From assembly GCF_025698545.1 (NCBI RefSeq), contig NC_068569.1, forward strand, positions 496,001-560,000: a stretch of DNA of 64,000 bases, written 5' to 3'. Below are positions 54,213 to 64,000 of the stretch, piece after piece. A model generated the notes under the pieces. The model did no database searches and had not been told where the DNA came from. It saw nothing but the letters and a program-made list of their open reading frames with translations. Origin of the DNA: Gossypium raimondii (taxonomy: Eukaryota > Streptophyta > Magnoliopsida > Malvales > Malvaceae). The number at the start of each line of letters is the position of its first letter. Positions within the stretch are counted from its first letter, which is position 1. Both the position numbers and the translations under genes were made by a program.

Positions 54213-55525
54213 AAGACTTAAAAGAGCCTATTAGATCAAATTGTTTTAGAGATTAATATTCAATTATATTCTTTTATTAATTTTTCTTTATTCAAAACCA
54301 GGTCATGATTCTTTTATCTTTTGAAATTTCCCATCACTCTGTATGTGATAAGTGATTATGAAAAAGATACGAAAAATTAGAAGGATTTTAATGTCCTTTA
54401 AAGAGAATGGTGGTGTACAGTCTCCTTCGTTCCTAGCTTTTCACATAGAAAAAAAAATTAATTTTGTTTTATATCCTTATAATTATTATTTCCATACATC
54501 CATCACGTAAAAAAATCCATACAACAATAAAGATTGGTGACGAGGATAAAATTAAATAATAAAAATTACATAATAATAAAAGAATAGTTTTGATTGAAAT
54601 GGTAAAATTATAATTTAAAAATGATAATATTTTAGATTTGAATCATTTACCCTTTTTTCTATATTGTATATGAAAAAGATAAGCTATACAAATAGTCACC
54701 TAATTTATAAATGATTTTTTTTAAGCATTCAAAATAAAAAGTTTTTAATTTAAATACTTACAATATATATTTTATTCATTTTATGACTCCTTTTAAAACT
54801 TTAATGAAAATCTGATATGACATTTTTTTGACATATGGACTAATTATTGGATGCTACATGGCACAATGTGTTGCATATCACTTTAAAGGATTAAAATTAA
54901 TTTTCCCAATACTAATTGTTAACCAAAATAAAAACAATAATTAAATAATTAAAAAAAACCCGCAAACTCGTCTTCTTCTTTGAGTTTTATTCAAAGCAGG
55001 ACCTTATATAGTCCCATTTCATATTTGAGCTTCCATGCCAAATCTATTCTTTTCACTTTAGGGTTTTTTTATATAATTAAAATAAAAAAGTCTAAAGAAG
55101 TACAAGAACTAAAAGTAGAATCAAAAGGTTTCTTAAGTTATCGTCTTCGTTGCTTGGTGTTAATTCTCTGCAACCATTGATGACATGGCTGCTCATGTTG
55201 GTAGTGTGGTTCTTCAAACATTCTCTATATCTAAATATCTAATCAAGGGAGTTGAGTTTGTAGTCGTTGATGTTGGACCATCAACTGTTGAAATCGAATT
55301 GAAACTGGATTTGGTCATAGTCTGAATCGCTTTTGGGAATTGTCTAGTTGATATTGGGGTGAGTTTGATTCATTGTACTTATCTAGGGTTCTTGGTTGGT
55401 CTATAGGTGCAAAAGAATATGAGACTTTCAAGGAAAAATGAACTCGGTTGAGTTTGTTATTATGACTAAAAGAACTCAATATCCCATTTCCTTATCTTGG
55501 CCTCACAATTCCATTAAAGCTCTAA

Positions 55526-55570
<45 letters not shown>

Positions 55571-56819
55571 TGACCTAACCTTTGGAAAAATTATTTTATT
55601 AACCTTTGTTACCACGTCATTCATGGTTCCTTCCAATTAAAATAAATACATTATCTTTTCTCCACATTATATGTACAGTTGATAATGAGAGATCATAGAT
55701 AATGTAATATATATATATACTTATTTTAATTGATAGAGACAGATGATATGATAAAATAAAATTTCTAAACCCTAAAATTTTGATCTCAACCACCCTCGCC
55801 TTTTATTAAACTAATATACAGTATTAAAACATTCTTGATATCTTTTAATCTCTAATTCACCATTGTTTGTTCACTTAACCACCCATAACTTGTTTCATGA
55901 AGATGTGTTTGAGCAGACGAATGAAAAATTTCGAGGAATTTTGAATTTTAATTATATAAAACATCATAAAGTGAAAATAATAGATTTGGCATGGGACTAC
56001 ATATATAATAAGTCCAACTATAGTAACACATAATATTTTATATATAAATATTAAAGTGTAAAATTAATAAAAATAATATATTGACATATATTTTAGTTTT
56101 ATTTTTAAATATGTTAAATATAAATATTATTTTGTTAATAATTATAAATATTATTGTATTAGCGTGATATGTTTATTTTACATTTCTCTATATTTCTAAA
56201 AATAAAAGTACATTAGTCAATAAATAATTCGGTGACAAAAATTTTGTACTATTATTTAGTCTTCTATTAACACATAATTTTAGACTCAAACATGAAACAA
56301 CTCTACCTATAAAAATAAAATAAAAGAATTTGTATTTTGGACTTTCTTTACAACAATAATATTTGTACAAGAGTTTATAATGTTTTATTTTGTTGGAGTT
56401 TAATGTTGTAAAAAGTTTTGTTTTTAATTTTTAAAAATTAAGTGTATCTTTTAATCTTATGTTATTAGTTAAAAGAGTAAGCAATCCTACATTGTCTAGT
56501 AATAAACTGCAAATGGATTATGAGTCTGTATATACCCATATCACATATCACATATCTCACATCGCTTAAGAAAACAAGAGAAATGTGACTTGGAGTCTAT
56601 ACAAAAACCTGTTTTGTAAGTTTTATTTTCACAAGAGGTGGCACTAAGGAACATAAAAAGAAAAAGATATTGGGGCAGAAAATGCTTCCAACTGGAAGTG
56701 TTGTTTTGCAAATCACCTGAAAACGCTTCACGGTTGGAAGCTTTTTTGTAAAATCAGCTTAATCTTGTAATTTTTTTTAAAAAAATGACATAATCTTGTA
56801 ATTTAAAAAAAAACAACAT
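54213..56819. other. Intergenic region
   Basis: AT-rich, no confirmed gene. A 46-codon frame at 55185-55325 is open from ATG but has no recognised motif. A TA run of about 16 units is at 55534-55566 and a shorter one near 55710. 54700-54890 shares phrases with the foldback family ('gatatgacat', 'ggatgctacatggcac') but is too degraded to delimit. Confidence 0.45.
55534..55566. repeat. (TA)n microsatellite
   Basis: About 16 consecutive TA units. Confidence 0.88.
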
Positions 56820-57210
56820 TTTTTAGTAATTTAGTCTTTTAATAAAGACATAATGACTTTATTTGACCTTTCAGCTTTAATTTAATTTAGTCTTTTAGTA
56901 ATTTAATTTTTGTTAATTCACTCCAAAATGGATGGAAGAGATAACATTTTTTTTAACTTTGTTGATATGACATACATGTGAATGGATCGCCACGGGATGA
57001 CACATCAACATTTATTTAATTTTTAAAATATAAAATCATAAAAAGTTATAATTTTTTAATTTCATCCACGTGGCAATCAATGTGTATGCCACATCAATAA
57101 TGTTAACAAAAATTAACTTTGAAATGATTTGACAAAAATGCAAGTTAAAAATCTAAAAGAGATAAAAAATTAAATGGAGGACTAAAATAACTTTTTCTTG
57201 TAAATTTCAA
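56820..57210. mobile_element. Foldback MITE-like element, copy 4
   Basis: Same family as the three copies at 39.8-42.6 kb: left 'gttaattcactccaaaatggatgg' and 'gatgacacatcaacatttattt', right 'gtatgccacatcaataatg' and 'gaaatgatttgacaaaaatg'. It directly adjoins the plastid-derived segment. Confidence 0.65.
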
Positions 57211-57246
57211 ACCAGAACATTAAAAGAATGAATGAGAAATTTCTCT

Positions 57247-57538
57247 TTACTTTAACTGAGTTTTTCTTTGAATTGAATTCAAAATTGTTCGAATTGTATA
57301 ATCGTCAATTACTAACATTGGTAAATGGCCCAAAGCAATTTGATTATAATTCAATTCGTGACAGTCGTAAGTAGAAAGTTCATATTCTTTGATCGTTGAT
57401 AAACTATTTGTTGGACAATACTCAACGCATTTACCACAAAATATACAAATTTCGAAATCAATAGTGTAATTAAGCAATCATTTTTTTTTGAATATCTATT
57501 TCAAATTTCCAATCAACAACGGGGAGATCTATAGGGCA
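57247..57538 (-). pseudogene. ndhI: Plastid ndhI fragment in nuclear DNA (NUPT)
   Basis: Reading leftward: CPIDLPVVDWKFEIDIQKK, then a frame break at an A-run, then [54 protein letters not shown] and [12 protein letters not shown]. This is the C-terminal half of plastid NdhI, the 2x[4Fe-4S] ferredoxin-like subunit of the chloroplast NDH complex; the second cluster motif [12 protein letters not shown] is intact. The first cluster and the N-terminus are missing. Compared with the plastid protein as I remember it, DRHE has become DCHE and GRLP has become GHLP, changes of the kind expected from CG decay. Not functional. Confidence 0.88.
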
Positions 57539-58262
57539 GAAGATAAAAAAGTCATTATGCATTTGATATATTCATTATTGAATTGGTGATCGATTGAAAA
57601 TAACACAATTAGGTAGATGACATTTATATTTATTTATTGAAAATTAAAGAAAATTTTTGGTATTGCAAAAAAGGAAAATTTTTTGTTGTCCCTAATAAAA
57701 GTATCATAATAATATTTGGTACACCATCAATAAAAATTTTAAAACATTAAAAATAAATATTTTAAAATATGTAATAATTTTTAAAATTATTCATAAGAAA
57801 AGAACACTAAAACTTATTATTCAAATTTAACCTTATCATATTATTAAAATTTAAATATTAAAAGCATTTTATTACACTTTTTACTATTTTAAGTAAAATT
57901 ATTCAATGTTAAATTAATCTTTTACTTGTTTTAGTTATATAGGACAAAACTAAAACTTATCTAGCTTTCAGCATCCAGTGATTTTTAGTAGAGCTTAAAA
58001 ACAAAACCAAAGCAAAGAAATGAAAAAGATTAACAAAATGGAAAGCACGGATTAACCAAAAGCCTGTCAAAAAGGGAAAAAAAATTACAAGTTGATGAAT
58101 ATGAAAGGAAAAGAAATGTTGGGTAAAGGGAGAACTCGGTCGGATACGACGCCGCTTCTCGGCAAACATAAACAACAACATCAACAACCTCATCCAAAAA
58201 ACCGGTTCCATTCTTCTCCCTCCGCCTGTTCTCACAGCATCTCCTCCCCTTTGTTCCTCGAA
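57539..58262. other. Spacer and 5' leader of the FGGY kinase
   Basis: 57540-57950 is AT-rich. From 58090 the composition shifts toward the downstream gene. A frame continuous with the kinase extends upstream to an ATG at 58095 (56 extra codons); that ATG has a T at -3 and is weak. Confidence 0.5.
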
Positions 58263-61200
58263 ATGGCCGCCGCTATCTCCTCCGCCTCCTCCTCCCCTAC
58301 TTCCCATTGCAACGTCTTCCTCGGCGTTGACGTCGGCACCGGTAGTGCACGCGCCGGTCTGTTTTCTTTCTCTCCTTCTATTTTCTTCGTATAATAAGAA
58401 TTCGCGTGATTATTTATGATTTTGATTGGAATGCTTACTGCTTGATTGCTTGTTTGCTTAATCTTTTGAAGAAAGTGAATTTAAAATTCGACATAGAATT
58501 TGTGTCTGACACTTCATCACAATAGTTGACATTGCCCTTTGTGATTGCTGCAACTGAAGTAGGAGGAAGAAGAAAAAGTTTGACTCTCACCCTTTCTCAG
58601 TTTAAACTTTAAACCGATACATCCACTCTGTTATCCCCTTTCAACTTTCTTTTAATCTCTATGTCTTGAATACTTGACTTCTCTTATGAACATCACAGTT
58701 AGTCCTTGTTTGAACTTGAATTGGGGTAGTAATTAGACTTGAAAATGGAATGTTGATTGGTCAAATTCGTTAATTGATAGCTGAGTCCATGCAACTTTGT
58801 TTATCTATAATGAAATGATGATTTTCATATTTCTGTTTTCTGGTAAAATTATGTTTGCTCGGTGTTTATGCTTTTAAAAAAAAAGAAAGAAATTCAAATG
58901 TGAATCTTGATTTTTTATAACTTTCGTTATGAATTTATATCAACTTTATTAAGCTAAAAGAAAATAGCGAAGTAAACATTTGAAACTGAGCTAAGAGTTA
59001 TGAGATGAAAATTTGATTGAACTTCAACTTAAACATGACGTGCGCTTTCTTTCTTTTTCCCGCGTATGGCAAAAAGGCACATCATGCATTTTTTTTTTTT
59101 CTCTTTTGCAATATTGCCTTTTTCTTACAGGGTAAACCTTATTGCTGCGTTTTTTATTATATATAACTGCCTGCTTCAGGTCTCTTTGATGAGGAAGGGA
59201 AGCTTCTAGGATCTGCTAGTAGCCCAATACAAATATGGAAAGAAGGCGACTGTATTGAGGTAAAAAGAAATAAAAATTTTAAACTTAGTTGCTGAATTAG
59301 CATTCTGTGATCCTATTAATTTGTTAGTGGAGTTTTTGCTGCAACTTCCTTGATTGGAAGAAACATTACCATATTTATTATTATTACTTTTTAGGGGTGG
59401 GGGAGATTAAATTGTGGGCTAATCATGACTATTTCTTTTATATCAGCAATCTTCAACTGATATCTGGCATGCAGTCTGTTCAGCTGTGAAAGCAGCATGT
59501 TCACTTGCAAAAATTGATGGGGAACAGGTGAAGGGCATTGGATTTGCAGCTACTTGTTCACTTGGTTTGTATTTACAAACATTTACTGAATGCGGTGTTT
59601 GAATGAGAACTTCCATTTTCTGTATGCCATGTAAGGAACTGAAAAGGTAAACATAATGTTAAGGAAAATATGGCTTTTTCTTGCAGTGGCTGTGGATGCA
59701 GATGGCTCTCCAGTTACTGTTTCTTGGAGTGGTGATTCAAGAAGAAATATCATAGTCTGGATGGACCATCGGGCTGTGAAACAAGCTGAGAAGATTAATT
59801 CTTGTAACTCACCGGTGTTACAATACTGTGGTGGATCTGTTTCACCAGAAATGCAGCCGCCAAAGGTACCTAGCTAATGAGTTTAGTCATACAAGACACT
59901 TCCCAGGGTAAATCTACCCTGAATATGCATAATCTTTTGATAGAAAAATGGTCACACAACCAACTTATTCTGAATGTTTGTGTTGGGAAGATAGAGCATC
60001 CCATTTTCAGATATACATAATAAAAAAAAGGAATTTGAAGTTATTTTATCCCATTTCAAGTAGGCCATAGTATCACAGTTTGGAGTGTGGACTTAAAGGA
60101 TAATGCCTTGGTTTCTTTTTCTTCTGTCAAATACTTTCTGAAAAATAATCCTCGATCATATAGTATTTGTACTTGTCTTGAATTTGTGACTTTGAGCCAT
60201 GAATTTTGCAGGTGCATTTTTTGTTGATACAGACCAGTCTAAAATAAGCTCCTCAGTGTATTTGTACTTAAGATGATAACATAAGCATCCTAAAATATAG
60301 CATGTTCACGGCATTAAGCCAATGAAACAAGTATGACTACTTTGGAGGATAACAGTAGTTCAGAAAGTGCTTGTGGATAAATGGGCAATTATTCTGGGAA
60401 AGAATGATGGTAAAAGAAGGGGCGGGGCTAGAGCAGTATATCTAACTTCTATAATATTATATGTCTGCAAATTTGAGTTTCCTGAGCAACGTATTTAGCT
60501 GCAAAAATAAGTATGGAACTTGTCAATTATTATTATTATTCACCTGTGATTGTTAAATGAAACTAGTTTATCCATGTTTGTGCTATAGGGACAATGATTG
60601 ATATCTTCTTTTTTTTTTTTTCATTTGCAGCTTTTATGGGTGAAGGAAAATTTGCAAGAGTCTTGGTCAATGGTATTTAGGTGGATGGACTTGAGTGATT
60701 GGTTGTCATATAGGTCTTCTTCTGCTCATCTATCTCATAAGCTTCTTGATGTCAAGACATCATGCTCATTTCTTACTTTAATGAATTCAACCTTATTTTT
60801 GTACTTTCTTTTGTAGAGCAACAGGAGATGATACTCGAAGTCTATGCACCACAGTATGCAAATGGACATATCTTGGTCATGCACACATGCAGCATATTAA
60901 TGAGAAAGATTCTCGTGATATGGAAGCTTGTGGATGGGATGATGATTTTTGGGAGGAGATTGGCTTAGGCGATCTTGTTGAGGGCCATCATGCTAAGATT
61001 GGTATGCTTTAAGAATTTCATTTCTTGATCTCCTTTGGTTGGACTCGAGAGTAGAGAAAGATCATGAGAGCAAAATAACAACCAGGAAACGTATCTCTGC
61101 TCCCAGTTCACAACCATTAAAGGAAATATAAAAAATTACAAAAGTACCACTAACAGATTGAAACTCAGCTATTCTAAACCCATCATTTCACCATACTTGT

Positions 61201-63359
61201 AATTTCCTTTATAAAATGAAAATTTTGCAATCAATCAAGATTCTAGATGTATTTCTCTATTTTGTCCACTATAGTTGGATCCTGTGGGCGACATCTCCAG
61301 CAATATCTCAAATCCTTTTTGTTACTGAACCTAGATACTGAAATTAAATTAGCAGTGCATCAATCAACAATTCTCTCTCTCCATTCCCGTTTTGAATTTG
61401 CATTTTAAATGCTTTGTTTCTGTCTTCTAGAGTGACTGAACATAAGATAAAAGTCTCTTCCATAATTCAAGTTTGGCAGCAAGCATTCCTTCTTTCTCAA
61501 CCATAGCTTGTCATTCCGCAAAATTTCATTCAATAGCATACAATACTCTGAGTATATCTAGTAAATTCCTCTATTACTAGTGCAAAAAGGTAAGGCTCAA
61601 TGTTGACTGCTGGTGTAGACCTGTTAAAATGCTCTGTTTCTACACAAGCACTCACTTATTATGTTGCTTTACTGTCCATTCAAGTTTCAAATACAAAAGA
61701 AATTTTGACAGTGACATTCAATGTAGAAATGCTTTTTAACCGTTATAGATTCTTCTACTTTGGTTATGCAGCTGTATTTTGGATGTGTCAAAAAACAATG
61801 AAATCGATGAGTGAAAGAAACACTTTCTTACCTCTTCTGTAATTTTAAACTTAACCTTTTAGTTTTACGACTTGACATATATTATAATGACAGGACGAAG
61901 TGTAGCTTTTCCAGGCCATGCTCTGGGTTCTGGTATTACTCCTACTGCTGCAAAGGCAAGAAATTTTGTACTGTAGATTTGCTATTGATTTCAAGTGGGG
62001 CTCCCTTGAGGTTGATTAATAAAGTCAATGTACTTATTTAGATATAAGAATGCTAACATAATCCTTTTTTTTTGTGGCTTGGAAGGTAGTTCTGTTCATT
62101 TTTTATCCAATGATTTTGGCTGTTTTTTGTTCTTTTATAAATGATAACTTATGTTTTCAGGAACTTGGTCTTGTAGCCGGAACACCTGTGGGGACATCAC
62201 TGATTGATGCACATGCTGGTGGTGTGGGGGTAATGGAAAGTCTACCTGAAAAAGGTTTATTAATGGAGAACTATTTTGCCTTTTCCTTCATTTTCCTTAT
62301 TAACTAGAATATTTTAACTTTTCTGAGAAGTGGTACATGCTCAGAGAATGATAATGAAGCTATATGCCATCGTATGGTGTTGGTCTGCGGAACTTCTACT
62401 TGTCACATGGCTGTATCACGGGACAAGCTATTTATTCCTGGGGTCTGGGGACCATTTTGGTCAGGTATAATCTCAAAATACATGATATGGTTACTGGGCA
62501 GTCTATGAGACTGTCTTTATTAAAAATTATCATACAAGTCGGGCCAACTAGACATCTATATATATATATATATATATTTCATTTGTAAGCATGTACATAC
62601 ACTCATGCCCATACATAATGTTTGATTGGGACTTCTCTCAAAGCTCACTCATTCTTTAACCTTCCTCTTTGTCACTTTGGTTAATTTCAATTGCATAATT
62701 TTAATGATTTTATATTACATCATGTAAGGTTACTTATGGCTGATATTTATCATTAATGGTTATTTGGTGTTTCCTTTTCCCTTTGAATTTAGCGATGATA
62801 CCTGAGTACTGGCTCACAGAAGGGGGGCAGAGTGCTACTGGTGCATTATTGGATTACATAATTGAAAGCCATGTTGCTTCTCCACGACTTGCAAACCATG
62901 CAGCTTCCCAAAGTAAGAAATTGACTTCTATCCCCCCTTTTCCTGCTTCTTGACTTGACTTTCTATTCTCTGTTCTATATTGCAGAAACTTCCCTGTTTC
63001 AGCTACTGAACAATATTTTGGAATCAATGATGCGTGAGCTGCAGTGTCCATTTATTGCTGCTTTGACTGAAGATACACATGTCCTTCCTGACTTCCATGG
63101 AAATAGGTAAAGCATTTAAAGAATTGGGTTATGAGTTTTCCAGTTTGTACTGCCTGCATATCCTTATAAATGAGTTTAAGATTCTGCCATTGTGATGCAC
63201 AGGTCTCCCATTGCAGATCCCAAAGCAAAAGGAGTAGTGTTTGGATTGACCCTCGACCCTAGTGAGCAACAGTTGGCTCGTCTATACCTTGCCGCTGTGC
63301 AGGCTATTGCATATGGTACACGTCATATTGTGGAGCATTGCAATGCTAATGGTCACAAG
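58263..63359 (+). CDS. FGGY-family carbohydrate kinase, probable D-ribulokinase, 3'-partial
   Basis: Phosphorylates a free pentulose, most likely D-ribulose; human FGGY and yeast YDR109c in this family are D-ribulokinases. Exons found: 58263-58356, 59180-59259, 59447-59564, 59687-59865, 60631-60713, 60817-61001, 61894-61955, 62161-62254, 62345-62464, 62793-62912, 62986-63106, 63203-63359; all phases agree. Visible blocks: nucleotide-binding start [145 protein letters not shown]. The ATG at 58263 has G at -3 and +4 and sits 21 residues before the family start. The introns after exons 7 and 12 have GC donors. The C-terminal part (expected CGGL block) is beyond the window; 63360-64000 holds no further exon. 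Confidence 0.93.
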
Positions 63360-64000
63360 GCAAGATATGCACCTCTCTTCTCTTTTTTTTTTTTTCTTTT
63401 TCTTTTTATACTAATATTAAACAGAAGGTTTGTTTCAGCTTTATAACAATAATAGTTTTTAAGTCCCATGTCCTTTAAGGAATCTGATCTTCTTTCTGGA
63501 TTTAAGGTTCCAATTATTATGAACTGAATGCTGCAATTTCTCTGTACTTTAGTATTTTTTATCTAAGGTTTTGCATTGTTAATTTTTTTGATGGAAAAGT
63601 TATAGTGGCTCTCTGTGGTATTTCAGATTCACGTGTCAATTTTGAATATATTTATTTGTCGAGTTTTTTTCCCTTCAGGTAACAAGTTCCATTTTATGTT
63701 CTTATTGGTTGAAACAATTATGAAATAAACCAGGTTGCTGCCAATTCTGATCCAAATTTGAAAACCCGGCATGATCAACCCAGACCTCAACCAGGTCCAA
63801 TTTCACCATAAAAGTCAACAACTTGAACCCGAAGCTGATTCCAAGAAGAAATGACCCGAACTTGAAGTTATTAAAACATGAAATGATTAGAACCTATAAT
63901 GACTCGACCCAGAAAAGCCCAAGCTCAAACCCAAATGATCCAAACCCAAAATTGACCTGAATTGAAATGACTCGAAAATTTTAAAGCTTGAACTAACTTA
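63360..64000 (+). other. Start of FGGY intron 12, with degenerate repeats
   Basis: Begins with the GC donor GCAAGA. After a T-rich stretch, 63735-63995 is unlike the rest: it is rich in short variants of 'aacccgaac', 'gacccg' and 'aacccaaa' spaced 10-25 bases apart, a degenerate simple-repeat or satellite-like block. No exon was recognised. Confidence 0.6.

Noticed and set aside
55185-55325. 46-codon open frame starting MAAHVGSVVLQTF
   Set aside because: Short, no known motif, no promoter or neighbour evidence, and chance frames of this size are common here. It could be a decayed gene piece but I cannot support it.
57957-58307. 116-codon minus-strand frame beginning with Gly-rich sequence
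   Set aside because: Antisense of the Ser-rich first exon and leader of the FGGY kinase; the Gly run is the complement of TCC/GCC codons.

Overview
The window is nuclear DNA from a dicot plant. Genes are split by short GT-AG introns, intergenic DNA is very AT-rich, and decayed copia, LINE and LTR elements lie between genes. The protein set (nicotianamine synthase, 4CL, XTH, CASP-like, type-B response regulator, PPR) is angiosperm-specific. The LTR and LINE sequences resemble elements I associate with cotton and its relatives (Gossypium, Malvaceae); that placement is inference from memory, not a search result.

Layout. 1-1550 (+): the snRNP core protein SmF, cut by the window start one base before the end of its first exon. 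5401-10108 (-): a 17-exon NADPH-cytochrome P450 reductase of 710 residues. 10.1-18 kb: gene-poor DNA with two LINE RNase H relics. 18012-20162 (-): an intronless mitochondrial PPR gene resembling Arabidopsis At5g64320 (MTL1). 20.7-23 kb: an LTR-derived sequence followed by an inverted partial copy of itself. 25417-29575 (+): a complete five-exon 4-coumarate:CoA ligase of 540 residues. 30.0-32.7 kb: a stack of nested retroelement pieces. 32957-34353 (-): a CASP-like membrane protein gene whose first intron looks collapsed. 35140-38222: a probable 3.1 kb solo LTR with a 101-bp tandem repeat. 39.8-42.6 kb: three copies of a foldback MITE-like repeat, with a fourth at 56.8 kb. 43776-44639 (+): nicotianamine synthase, with a different foldback element about 160 bp upstream of its ATG. 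45776-48170 (-): a type-B-like response regulator. 48560-48784 (-): a copied fragment of the NAS gene. 49078-50127 (-) and 53147-54212 (+): two divergently oriented XTH genes with identical exon design, 290 residues each. 57.25-57.54 kb: a plastid ndhI fragment in the nucleus (NUPT). 58263-63359 (+): an FGGY-family sugar kinase, probably D-ribulokinase, running off the right edge.

The genes do not form one pathway. CPR supplies electrons to P450s, including those of phenylpropanoid metabolism, and 4CL acts in the same pathway, but they are 15 kb apart with an unrelated gene between them, so I do not infer a cluster. I found no previously undescribed system. The best second-look items are the damaged CASP-like gene, the response regulator without the usual acidic pair, the duplicated NAS fragment, two GC-AG introns in one kinase gene, the plastid insertion, and several long inverted repeats that could form hairpin RNA. 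Splice sites were placed by eye from conserved protein sequence and reading-frame continuity; UTR limits and repeat edges are approximate.
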